From: Streptomyces sp. NBC_01214
GTDB taxonomy: Bacteria; Actinomycetota; Actinomycetes; Streptomycetales; Streptomycetaceae
Direction of reading: 5' to 3'
Length of the DNA: 64,000 nucleotides
Assembly: GCF_026340975.1 (NCBI RefSeq)
Contig: NZ_JAPEOS010000002.1
Span: 2,105,001-2,169,000 of the forward strand
Below are positions 17,699 through 25,284 of this stretch, piece after piece; positions within the stretch are counted from its first letter, which is position 1, and each line of letters starts with the position of its first letter. The position numbers and the translations under genes are program-made. The notes beneath the pieces are model-generated. The model ran no database searches. It was given only the letters and a program-made list of their open reading frames with translations, and had not been told where the DNA came from.

Positions 17699-17712
17699 GT
17701 GTACGGGAAGTT

Positions 17713-17727
17713 TCAACAAAGTGTTGA
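17713..17727. promoter_or_regulatory. TCAACA-N3-TGTTGA palindrome at uraD
   Basis: TCAACAAAGTGTTGA, a perfect 6-bp inverted repeat with a 3-base centre. It overlaps the -35 box of the urate operon promoter. No TTCCG-type AllR site is seen here, so the urate operon appears to be under a different regulator from gcl and hyi. Confidence 0.75.
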
Positions 17728-17752
17728 CGCCGTGTTGTCGAGGGCGTTAGCT
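17724..17752 (+). promoter_or_regulatory. Likely promoter of uraD-uraH-uox
   Basis: TTGACG (17724-17729), 17-base spacer, TTAGCT (17747-17752). The -35 box lies in the palindrome, an arrangement suited to repression. Confidence 0.65.
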
Positions 17753-17795
17753 ATGCGCAGCCCGTCAAAGCAACAACAGGCCACGGAGGCCTACC

Positions 17796-18317
17796 GTGAC
17801 TTCGAGTCCGACCCCGGGTCTCACCCGGTTCAACGCCTTGGACGACAGCGAGGCCACGGCCGAGCTGCACGAGGTGTGCGCCAGCTCGGCGTGGGGGAGC
17901 AAGATGCTCGCCCAGCGCCCCTTCGCCACCGCAGGGTCCCTGTTCGCCGCGAACGAAGCCGCCATGGCGGAGCTCACCGCGGACGACCTGGGCGAAGCGA
18001 TGGGAGGCCACGCGCCGATCGGCCGGCCGAAGCCGGGAGACCCGACCTCCGCCCGCGAGCAGCGCGGCATGGCCGGTGCCTCGGAGGAGCTCAAGAACGA
18101 GCTCCTCGAACTGAACCTGGTCTACCAGGACAAGTTCGGCCACGTCTTCCTCATCTGTGCCACCGGTGCGACCGGTGAGTTCATGCGCGACGCGGTCAAG
18201 GTCCGGATCGACAACTCGCCGGAGCAGGAGCGGGAGATCGCCCGCGGCGAGCTCGTCAAGATCAACAAGATCCGCCTCACCCGTCTCGTCGAACGCGCAG
18301 AAGCAGAAGGAGCGTGA
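17796..18317 (+). CDS. uraD: OHCU decarboxylase
   Basis: A 173-residue enzyme that converts 2-oxo-4-hydroxy-4-carboxy-5-ureidoimidazoline to (S)-allantoin, the last step of urate oxidation. The catalytic His motif is HAPIGRP, followed by SAREQRGMAGAS. The C-terminal FGHVFLICATGATGEFM and KIRLTRLVE are standard. The start is GTG at 17796, with GGAGG 6 bases upstream. First gene of the urate operon; its stop is 2 bases before the uraH ATG. Confidence 0.93.
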   Translation: MTSSPTPGLTRFNALDDSEATAELHEVCASSAWGSKMLAQRPFATAGSLFAANEAAMAELTADDLGEAMGGHAPIGRPKPGDPTSAREQRGMAGASEELKNELLELNLVYQDKFGHVFLICATGATGEFMRDAVKVRIDNSPEQEREIARGELVKINKIRLTRLVERAEAEGA

Positions 18318-18319
18318 CC

Positions 18320-18709
18320 ATGAGCACCGAGACCACTGCGTCGGTGTCCACGCACATCCTGGACACCAGCATCGGCAAGCCCGCCGAGGGCGTCGCCATC
18401 TCCCTGTCGGCCCGTACGGGTCTGCGCGGCGAGTGGGCGGCCCTGGGCGGCTCCGCCACCGATGCGGACGGGCGCTGCAAGGACCTGCCGGCGCTGCCGG
18501 AGGGCACCACACACGTGCGTCTCGATTTCGAGACCGAGACGTACTTCGAGAAGAAGCAAGCCGAGGCGCAGCAGGACGCCCCCCGCGTAAGGGACAGCGG
18601 TGCGTTCTTCCCCGAGGTCACCCTCACCTTTGCGGTGAACCCGGGCGAGCATTACCACGTACCGCTGCTGCTCAACCCGTTCGGCTACTCCGTTTACCGA
18701 GGGAGCTAG
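18320..18709 (+). CDS. uraH: 5-hydroxyisourate hydrolase
   Basis: A 129-residue transthyretin-like enzyme that hydrolyses 5-hydroxyisourate, the product of urate oxidase. It has the N-terminal VSTHILDTSIGKPAEGV with the catalytic His, ALGGSATDADGRC with the catalytic Arg, and the diagnostic C-terminal YRGS. The ATG at 18320 is preceded by GAAGGAG at 7 bases; a GTG two codons earlier is in frame but poorly placed. It lies between uraD and uox in one operon, one base before the next start. Confidence 0.95.
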   Translation: MSTETTASVSTHILDTSIGKPAEGVAISLSARTGLRGEWAALGGSATDADGRCKDLPALPEGTTHVRLDFETETYFEKKQAEAQQDAPRVRDSGAFFPEVTLTFAVNPGEHYHVPLLLNPFGYSVYRGS

Positions 18710-18710
18710 C

Positions 18711-19634
18711 ATGGCCACGATTCTGGGCCAGAACCAGTACGGCAAAGCAGAGAACCGCGTCGTCAAGATCACGCGGGACGGCGACACGCACCACATCAAG
18801 GACCTGAACGTCTCGGTCGCCCTCTCCGGCGACATGGACGACGTCCACTACTCCGGCTCGAACGCCAACTGCCTTCCGACGGACACCACCAAGAACACGG
18901 TGTACGCGTTCGCCAAGGAGTACGGCATCGAGTCCGCCGAGCAGTTCGGCATCCACCTGGCGCGCTGGTTCGTCACCAGCCAGGAGCCGATCAAGCGCGC
19001 GCGCATCCGGATCGAGGAGTACGCCTGGGACCGGATCGCCACCTCGGACGCCAACTCCAAGTTCATCGGCTCCGACGAGGTGAACCACTCCTTCGTCCGC
19101 CAGGGCGTGGAGACCCGCGTCACCCAGATCACGTACGACGGTACGAACTGGGAGGTCATCTCCGGCCTCAAGGACCTCGTCGTCATGAACTCCACGAACT
19201 CCGAGTTCTGGGGTTACGTGAAGGACAAGTACACGACGCTGAAGGAGGCCTACGACCGGATCCTGGCCACCCAGGTGTCGGCCCGCTGGCGCTTCAACTG
19301 GTCGGACGACGAGCAGCGGATGCCCAACTGGGAGAAGTCCTACGCCGAGGTCCGCAAGCACATGCTGCAGGCCTTCGCGGAGACCTACTCCCTGTCGCTG
19401 CAGCAGACCCTGTACCAGATGGGTTCGCGCATCATCAACCACCGTTCGGAGATCGACGAGGTCCGCTTCTCGCTCCCGAACAAGCACCACTTCCTGGTCG
19501 ACCTGGAGCCCTTCGGCCTCAAGAACGACAACGAGGTGTACTTCGCCGCGGACCGTCCGTACGGTCTGATCGAGGCCACTGTTCTCCGGGACGGCGTCGA
19601 CGCCCGTATCCCCGTGGACATGACCAACCTCTGA
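18711..19634 (+). CDS. uox: Urate oxidase (uricase)
   Basis: A 307-residue cofactor-free uricase that oxidises urate to 5-hydroxyisourate and hydrogen peroxide. The catalytic Lys is in NQYGKAENRVVK (Lys12), Thr57 is in LPTDTTKNTVYA, and the His is in LPNKHHFLVDLEPF. The second T-fold half has the expected FATTVL-like segment (LIEATVLRDG). It lacks the C-terminal peroxisomal signal, as expected in bacteria. Last gene of the uraD-uraH-uox operon, with a hairpin shortly after. The peroxide it makes explains a catalase in the same regulon. Confidence 0.96.
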   Translation: MATILGQNQYGKAENRVVKITRDGDTHHIKDLNVSVALSGDMDDVHYSGSNANCLPTDTTKNTVYAFAKEYGIESAEQFGIHLARWFVTSQEPIKRARIRIEEYAWDRIATSDANSKFIGSDEVNHSFVRQGVETRVTQITYDGTNWEVISGLKDLVVMNSTNSEFWGYVKDKYTTLKEAYDRILATQVSARWRFNWSDDEQRMPNWEKSYAEVRKHMLQAFAETYSLSLQQTLYQMGSRIINHRSEIDEVRFSLPNKHHFLVDLEPFGLKNDNEVYFAADRPYGLIEATVLRDGVDARIPVDMTNL

Positions 19635-19648
19635 CGCGGCACGCGCGC

Positions 19649-19673
19649 CCCGGGGCTCCGCAGTGGCCCCGGG
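19649..19673 (+). terminator. Terminator of the urate operon
   Basis: An 8-bp GC stem (19649-19656 with 19666-19673), extended by weaker outer pairing, 15 bases after the uox stop. Confidence 0.65.
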
Positions 19674-19824
19674 ACCGCGCGACACCCCCACAGCCTCCTG
19701 AATCGGCACCCGGCGTATCACACGGGGCGGCAGTACTGTCAGCTGTCAAGGCCCCCGGCTCCGGCACTCAAATCTCCTGGGCCTTGCCGTGCCCGCACCG
19801 CCACTGAAAGCACGAGGAAGTCCC

Positions 19825-21228
19825 ATGGCAGCATCGGCAGCCCATGACAGCGCCGCCCTGCGCATCGTCATCGAGAACTGTGCGATCGCGACCGTCGACG
19901 CGAACGACACCGAGTACGCCTCGGGTCACATCGTCATCGCCGGCAACCGGATCGAGTCCATCGGTGCGGGCAAGGCCCCCGAGAACCTCGACGACGTAGT
20001 CCGCCGCATCGACGGCACCGGGCACCTCGTGACCCCCGGTCTGGTCAACACCCACCACCACTTCTACCAGTGGATCACGCGTGGTCTGGCCACCGACCAC
20101 AACCTCTTCAACTGGCTGGTCGCGCTGTACCCGACGTGGGCGCGCATCGACGAGCAGATGACGTACACGGCCGCGCAGGGCTCCCTCGCCGCGATGGCCA
20201 AGGGCGGCGTCACCACCGCGATGGACCACCACTACGTCTTCCCCAAGGGCTCCGGCGACCTGTCCGGCTCGATCATCCGCGCCGCGTCCGAGATGGGTGT
20301 CCGCTTCACCCTCGCCCGCGGCTCGATGGACCGCAGCGAGAAGGACGGCGGCCTTCCGCCGGACCACGCCGTCGAGACCCTCGAAGGCGCGCTCGCCGAC
20401 ACCGAGGCGACCGTCAAGAAGTTCCACGACGCCTCCTTCGACTCGATGACCCAGGTCGCCGTCGCCCCGTGCTCCCCCTTCTCGGTCTCCACCGAGCTGC
20501 TGAAGCAGGGCGCCGAGCTGGCCCGTCGCCTCGGCGTGCGCATGCACACGCACGGCTCCGAGACCGTCGAGGAAGAGAAGTTCTGCCACGAGCTCTTCGG
20601 CATGGGCCCGACCGACTACTTCGAGTCGACCGGCTGGCTCGGCGAGGACGTGTGGATGGCGCACAGCGTCCACATGAACGACTCCGACATCGCCGCGTTC
20701 GCCCGCACCAAGACCGGTGTGGCGCACTGCCCGTCCTCCAACGCCCGTCTGGCCGCCGGCATCGCCCGCGTCCCGGACATGCTCGCCGCCGGTGTCCCGG
20801 TCGGCCTCGGCGTGGACGGCACCGCCTCCAACGAGTCCGGTGAGCTGCACACCGAACTGCGCAACGCGCTGCTGATCAACCGTCTGAACCCGGTCCACCG
20901 CGAGCGCGCCCTGAACGCGCGCCAGGCCCTGCGCCTCGGTACGTACGGCGGCGCCCAGGTCCTCGGTCGTGCCGACAACATCGGTTCGCTGGAGGTCGGC
21001 AAGTGCGCCGACCTGGTCCTGTGGAACCTGAACACCTTCCTGCACTCCTCGATCGCCGACCCGGTCACCGCGCTGGTCTTCGGTGCGGCGGCCCCGGTCA
21101 CCGCGTCGTTCGTGGGCGGCAAGCAGATCGTCGAGAACAACCGCCTCCTCTTCGCCGACGAGGACGCCATCGCCGTGTCCACGCGGGAAGAGGCCCAGCG
21201 CCTCGCGCGGATCTCCGCGCAGGCCTGA
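19825..21228 (+). CDS. 8-oxoguanine deaminase (amidohydrolase)
   Basis: A 467-residue amidohydrolase close to the 8-oxoguanine deaminase/AtzA-TrzN group. It deaminates 8-oxoguanine to urate, feeding the urate operon just upstream. Zinc ligands are His77 and His79 in VNTHHHFYQ, the His in MHTHGSETVEE, the His in MAHSVHMND and the Asp in GLGVDGTASN. The start is the ATG at 19825, with GAGGAAG 5 bases upstream; the open frame extends 12 codons further without a site. It is separated from uox by a hairpin, so it is probably its own unit. Guanine or isoguanine deaminase activity is the main alternative. Confidence 0.85.
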   Translation: MAASAAHDSAALRIVIENCAIATVDANDTEYASGHIVIAGNRIESIGAGKAPENLDDVVRRIDGTGHLVTPGLVNTHHHFYQWITRGLATDHNLFNWLVALYPTWARIDEQMTYTAAQGSLAAMAKGGVTTAMDHHYVFPKGSGDLSGSIIRAASEMGVRFTLARGSMDRSEKDGGLPPDHAVETLEGALADTEATVKKFHDASFDSMTQVAVAPCSPFSVSTELLKQGAELARRLGVRMHTHGSETVEEEKFCHELFGMGPTDYFESTGWLGEDVWMAHSVHMNDSDIAAFARTKTGVAHCPSSNARLAAGIARVPDMLAAGVPVGLGVDGTASNESGELHTELRNALLINRLNPVHRERALNARQALRLGTYGGAQVLGRADNIGSLEVGKCADLVLWNLNTFLHSSIADPVTALVFGAAAPVTASFVGGKQIVENNRLLFADEDAIAVSTREEAQRLARISAQA

Positions 21229-21609
21229 TCCCACGGAGTCCGGCCGGGGGGGACGGCCCCCGGCCGGCGGCCGCGGACCCGAGCGGGGTCCGTGGGCAGC
21301 CGTTCCCGGGTAGCGCCTGAGGAAATCCGAAGGCGCCCCGGGGGCGGTGACTCGTGCAACCTGCCCGCGGCGTGCGCACCGCGCCGTTGCCGCGGCACCT
21401 CCAGCTCACGATCGGGTCCGGCTCGTACTCGTACCGGGTCCCGAGCTGGACCGCAGCGCGGAACCGATGATCGGGCGAATCGTTTCCGCACCCCTTGGGA
21501 CAAGTCATCGCACCACCACAACTGCACACAGGCTCGACTCGCACCGCTTTCGCACCACCTCCAAGACACCACGCCCCCTGCCGGCGTGTTCAACCGAACG
21601 GAGGAAGCC
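21229..21609. other. Intergenic region between deaminase and permease
   Basis: About 380 bases. It contains the deaminase terminator at 21240-21267 and then a leader for the permease. No TTCCG or TCAACA operator and no riboswitch-like structure was recognised. Confidence 0.4.
21240..21267 (+). terminator. Terminator of the 8-oxoguanine deaminase gene
   Basis: A perfect 11-bp GC hairpin (21240-21250 with 21257-21267, 6-base loop) beginning 12 bases after the stop. Confidence 0.8.
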
Positions 21610-23007
21610 GTGGCCCAGGCGCCCAGGTTTCGCAAAGATGCAGATGCAGTCGCAGTACCGGAGGAAAAGCATCCGGTCGATGAGACCCTGCCTCCGCTGA
21701 AGATGTTCACGAGCGGTCTCCAGCACGTGGCCGCCATGTACGCGGGTGTCGTGGCCCCGCCCATGATCGTCGGGCCGGCCGTCGGGCTCTCCGCCACCGA
21801 GACGGCCTTCCTGATGGGCGCCTCGCTCTTCACCGCAGGCCTCGCCACCCTCCTCCAGACCCTCGGGTTCTGGAAGATCGGCGCCAAACTCCCCTTCGTC
21901 AACGGCGTTTCCTTCGCCGGTGTGACCCCGATGATCGCGATCGGCAGGGGGGAGGGGGCCGACGCCATCCCCGTCATATTCGGCGCGATCATCGTCGCCG
22001 GGATCCTCGGCTTCTTCGCCGCCCCCTACTTCGGCAAACTCGTCCGCTTCTTCCCGCCGGTCGTGACCGGTACGGTCATCACCCTCATCGGCGTCTCGCT
22101 CCTGCCCGTCGCCTTCAACTGGTCACAGGGCGGGAACCGCACCTCCACCGACTACGGCTCCGTGCAGAACATCGGCATGGCCGCCGCCACCCTGGTCATC
22201 GTCCTGCTGATGCGCAAGTTCCTGCGCGGCTTCCTCCAGCAGATATCCATCCTCCTCGGCCTGGTCGCCGGCACCCTCATCGCCCTCCCGCTCGGCATGA
22301 CCAGCTTCGACGCCGTCAAGAACGCGTCGGTGGTCGGCTTCCCGAGCCCCTTCCACTTCGGCGCCCCGCAGTTCCAGGTCGCGGCCATCATCTCGATGTG
22401 CATCGTCATGCTGGTCTGCATGACCGAGTCCACCGCCGACATCCTGGCGCTGGGCAAGATCGTGGGCCGTCCGGCGGACGCGAAGACCATCGAGGGCGGC
22501 CTGCGCGCCGACACCCTCGGCAGCGCGATCAGCCCGCTGTTCAACGGGTTCATGTGCAGCGCCTTCGCCCAGAACATCGGGCTGGTCGCCATGACCAAGG
22601 TGCGCAGCCGCTTCGTCGTCGCCGCGGGCGGCGGGATCCTCATCCTGCTCGGCCTGTGCCCGATGGCGGCCTCCGTCATCGGCGTGGTCCCGCTGCCGGT
22701 CCTCGGGGGCGCCGGCATCGTCCTCTTCGGCTCGGTCGCGGCCAGCGGCATCCAGACCCTGGCCGGGGCGGCCATGGAGAAGGGCGAGAACGCCCTGATC
22801 GTCGCCGCCTCCGTGGGCATCGGACTGATCCCGATCGCCGCGCCGGATTTCTACCACGCCTTCCCGAAGGACCTCCTGGTCGTCCTCGACTCCGGCATCA
22901 GCACCGGGTGCGTGGTGGCCATCCTGCTGAACCTGGCCTTCAACCACCTCGGCGCCAGCAAGGGCGCGGCCTCGGGGGCCGCGGCCGACCCGGTACCGGC
23001 GCACTGA
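21610..23007 (+). CDS. NCS2 family purine/urate permease
   Basis: A 465-residue integral membrane transporter of the nucleobase-cation-symporter-2 family with about 14 hydrophobic segments. Signature segments are FTSGLQHVAAMYAGVVAPP in helix 1, LPFVNGVSFAGVTPMIAIG, and ICMTESTADILALGKI, with the NCS2 Q/E-containing motif near FNGFMCSAFAQNIGLVAMTKV. By context it imports urate, xanthine or a related purine for the deaminase and urate operon. The start is GTG at 21610, directly after GGAGGAAG. A 30-residue polar N-terminus precedes helix 1. It converges on the exonuclease fusion gene, with a long hairpin between. Confidence 0.9.
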   Translation: MAQAPRFRKDADAVAVPEEKHPVDETLPPLKMFTSGLQHVAAMYAGVVAPPMIVGPAVGLSATETAFLMGASLFTAGLATLLQTLGFWKIGAKLPFVNGVSFAGVTPMIAIGRGEGADAIPVIFGAIIVAGILGFFAAPYFGKLVRFFPPVVTGTVITLIGVSLLPVAFNWSQGGNRTSTDYGSVQNIGMAAATLVIVLLMRKFLRGFLQQISILLGLVAGTLIALPLGMTSFDAVKNASVVGFPSPFHFGAPQFQVAAIISMCIVMLVCMTESTADILALGKIVGRPADAKTIEGGLRADTLGSAISPLFNGFMCSAFAQNIGLVAMTKVRSRFVVAAGGGILILLGLCPMAASVIGVVPLPVLGGAGIVLFGSVAASGIQTLAGAAMEKGENALIVAASVGIGLIPIAAPDFYHAFPKDLLVVLDSGISTGCVVAILLNLAFNHLGASKGAASGAAADPVPAH

Positions 23008-23029
23008 CACCCGCCCCCGCCCGGACGCA

Positions 23030-23086
23030 CGCAGCGGCGGCGCGCACGCCACCCACTGCGGGTGTGGCGTGCGCGCCGCCGCTGCG
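23030..23086. terminator. 23-bp bidirectional hairpin
   Basis: Perfect arms 23030-23052 and 23064-23086 around an 11-base loop, between the convergent permease and exonuclease-fusion genes. Confidence 0.9.
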
Positions 23087-23094
23087 CGCCCCGC

Positions 23095-24066
23095 TCAGCA
23101 GGTCGAGTGGAAGAGGCCGCCGACCCGGCCGTCCCGGGCCAGCCGGTTGTAGATCTCCACGGCCCCGGTCGTCTCCGCCACGTGCACCTCGACCCCGGCC
23201 GCCCGGAGCACCTCCAGCGTCTGCGGTACGACCCCGAGACGCCCTTCCATGCCCCGGCTGAGCACGACCGCCGACACCCCGAGGTCGAGGAACTCGCGGA
23301 CCTCCGCCGGGGAGATGCCGGGATCGTGCCGCGTACCGTGCTCGGACCAGTCCCAGGGGCGGCCACCGCCCGGGTAGAGCTTGAAGTCCTTGCCGGGGGC
23401 GAGCCCTTCGGCCTCGATGCGGCCCCACGAGAGGTGGGTGATGAGGGGGGACCGGTCGGCGGCCGGGGCGGGCACCGGGGGAGGAGCCCACAGCATCAAG
23501 TTGCTCATCAGCTCGGCCTGTTCGATCGCGTCGTCCAGGGCGTGGTGCGTGTGGCGGCGGCGCGACAGCAGTTCGCGCGGCATCCGGCCCTTCACCGCCG
23601 CCCGCAGCGGCACCCGCGCCTTCGTGGCGTAGAGGGTCTTCATGTCCAGACAGCCGGAGTGCCCGAAGGGGCTGTCCCCGCCGAACCGGATCAAGTACCA
23701 GTAGAGGAAGGTCCAGTCGAAGGAGGCCGGGTAGCCGCACATCACCGGCTGCGCCCCCGCGGACACCTCCCGTACCCAAGCGCGGAACTCGGCCATGGCC
23801 ACCGCCGGATCGGCGCCCTCCCGCACCAGGCGGTCGCGGTCCAGCCCGCTCACGGCCAGTGCCTCGGGCACGAACTCCTCGCTGATGGGCCGCAACTCCC
23901 GGTAGAAGGTGAGTCGTTCCGGATCGGCGGCCGTATACGAGGCACCGTCCTGGCGGCCCGCGACCGAGGCCCCGAAACTGATCATCGAATACGGTCCGGG
24001 AATGGGTCCGTCGGCCTCGATGTCGACGGAGATGTAGAGACTGGGACGTGCGCTGCGGGCTGCCAT
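23095..24066 (-). CDS. DEDDh 3'-5' exonuclease fused to a Mth938-like domain
   Basis: A 323-residue two-domain protein. The N-terminal 180 residues are a DEDD exonuclease: LYISVDIEADGPIPG carries the first Asp and Glu, GYPASFDWTFLYWYLIRF the next Asp, and HHALDDAIEQAEL the His and last Asp. After a Pro/Ala linker (LWAPPPVPAPAADRS), the C-terminal 120 residues (PLITHLSWGRIEAEG, KDFKLYPGGGRPWDW, VSAVVLSRGMEGRL, EIYNRLARDGRVGGLFHSTC) are a Mth938/DUF498-type domain, normally a separate small protein. The frame is open through the junction. The start is the ATG at 24066. The exonuclease probably trims RNA or DNA ends, and the Mth938 domain has no firm function. Confidence 0.8.
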   Translation of the reverse strand: MAARSARPSLYISVDIEADGPIPGPYSMISFGASVAGRQDGASYTAADPERLTFYRELRPISEEFVPEALAVSGLDRDRLVREGADPAVAMAEFRAWVREVSAGAQPVMCGYPASFDWTFLYWYLIRFGGDSPFGHSGCLDMKTLYATKARVPLRAAVKGRMPRELLSRRRHTHHALDDAIEQAELMSNLMLWAPPPVPAPAADRSPLITHLSWGRIEAEGLAPGKDFKLYPGGGRPWDWSEHGTRHDPGISPAEVREFLDLGVSAVVLSRGMEGRLGVVPQTLEVLRAAGVEVHVAETTGAVEIYNRLARDGRVGGLFHSTC

Positions 24067-24193
24067 GCGCCCGAGCATGCCAGCCCCCCTCGCGCCGATC
24101 ACCCGATTTCCGGGGCCCCGGCCCGCGGAATCGACGCCCGGCCGGACCGGGGGGACCATGGGAAGGGGGGTGCCCCGGAACGAAGGAACAGGC

Positions 24194-24583
24194 ATGTTCG
24201 AAAACAGCAGGGCATTCAGCGGATTCGCCGTCGACGACCTGGAGCGGGCCGAGGCGTTCTACGGCACGACCCTCGGCCTGAGCGTGTCCCGGGACGAGGC
24301 GATGGGCCTGCTCCGCCTCGACCTCGCGGGCGGCACCTCGGTCATGGTCTACCCGAAGGAGGACCACCGGCCCGCGACCTACACGATCCTGAACTTCCCC
24401 GTGGACGACGTCGAACGGGCCGTGGACGAGCTCACCGCGCGCGGCGTCGCGTTCGAGCGCTACGAGGGCTTCGAGGCCGACGCCAAGGGCATCGTGCACG
24501 GCGAGGACGGCACGCCCACCATCGCCTGGTTCAAGGACCCGGCGGGCAACATCCTGTCGGTGCTGACGGCCCCCGACCGGTGA
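24194..24583 (+). CDS. VOC (glyoxalase-fold) family protein
   Basis: A 129-residue single-domain vicinal-oxygen-chelate protein: FSGFAVDDLERAEAFYGTTL at the N-terminus, VMVYPKEDHRPATYTILNFP mid-domain and WFKDPAGNILSVL at the end. The start is the ATG at 24194, with AAGGA about 8 bases upstream. Members include glyoxalases, dioxygenases and antibiotic-binding proteins, and nothing here fixes the substrate. It is divergent from the exonuclease gene and convergent with the SRPBCC gene. Confidence 0.85.
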   Translation: MFENSRAFSGFAVDDLERAEAFYGTTLGLSVSRDEAMGLLRLDLAGGTSVMVYPKEDHRPATYTILNFPVDDVERAVDELTARGVAFERYEGFEADAKGIVHGEDGTPTIAWFKDPAGNILSVLTAPDR

Positions 24584-24610
24584 CCTGCACGGCACGTCGT
24601 GCCGGGGACA

Positions 24611-25108
24611 TCAGCGACGTGCCGTCCCCCGCGGTGCCTGCGGCCCCCGCGGCGCCTGCGCCCCCTCGGCGTCGGTGTGCTCGCGGACGGCGATCCTGGC
24701 GAGCTTCGTCAGCATCATGCCGTTGCGGATGGCGACGATGTAGTCCACGGGGAGTCCGTGCATCCGGGTGCCCGGTCCCCGCAGCGGATGCCAGTCCAGC
24801 GTGAAGAGGGTGTTCTCGCCCCAGGGTTCCAGGCGCATGGCGATGCGGGCCGCGCCGAAGGGTTCCGCCCTGGCTTCCAGCTCCAGACGGCGTTCCGGCT
24901 CGCACCGGCGCACGACGCACGTGTCGTCGAGGGTCAGCGGGCCGGAGCCGACCCGGACCTTCAGCCGGGCCCCCACGTCCGGCCAGTGCGGATCCGCGGC
25001 GAGGACCTGCTGGGTTCCCGTGACCCATTCGCCGTAGCGGTGGCCGTCGGACAGCAGGCGCCAGACCTCGGACGGCGTGCTCAGGATCAGGCGGCGGTTG
25101 CGGGCCAC
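24611..25108 (-). CDS. SRPBCC (polyketide cyclase/START-like) family protein
   Basis: A 165-residue helix-grip protein: NRRLILSTPSEVWRLLSDGH at the N-terminus, GEWVTGTQQVLAADPHWP, and a final long helix (YIVAIRNGMMLTKLARIAV). It probably binds a hydrophobic ligand or acts as a coenzyme Q-binding-like or cyclase protein; the substrate is unknown. The start is GTG at 25108, with GGAAGGAG about 10 bases upstream, better spaced than the GTG four codons before. The C-terminal 20 residues are a Pro/Arg-Gly repeat tail. Confidence 0.75.
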   Translation of the reverse strand: MARNRRLILSTPSEVWRLLSDGHRYGEWVTGTQQVLAADPHWPDVGARLKVRVGSGPLTLDDTCVVRRCEPERRLELEARAEPFGAARIAMRLEPWGENTLFTLDWHPLRGPGTRMHGLPVDYIVAIRNGMMLTKLARIAVREHTDAEGAQAPRGPQAPRGTARR

Positions 25109-25232
25109 GCCGATCACGCTCCTTCCGGATCCGGCGCGCCGCGTCGGGCCCGCGGTCCGTCGCCCTGTCCGTCCCTCCCAGACTCGGGCCGACGGGCCCT
25201 TCGCGCAGTCCCACTGACCCGAACGGGCTCCA

Positions 25233-25270
25233 CGGGGCTGCACCGGGCCGCGTCGCCCGGTGCAGCCCCG
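25233..25270 (-). terminator. Terminator of the GDSL hydrolase gene
   Basis: A perfect 15-bp hairpin (25233-25247 with 25256-25270, 8-base loop), 14 bases after the stop at 25285. Confidence 0.85.
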
Positions 25271-25284
25271 ACGGCCGGGCCCCT

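Noticed and set aside
21292..21609. 106-residue N-terminal extension of the purine permease
   Set aside because: The extension is Arg/Ser/Thr-rich low complexity, while GTG 21610 has GGAGGAAG directly before it and gives the usual NCS2 length.
21229..21609. Purine riboswitch before the permease
   Set aside because: No purine-riboswitch core or matching helices could be found, and these are not typical of actinomycetes.
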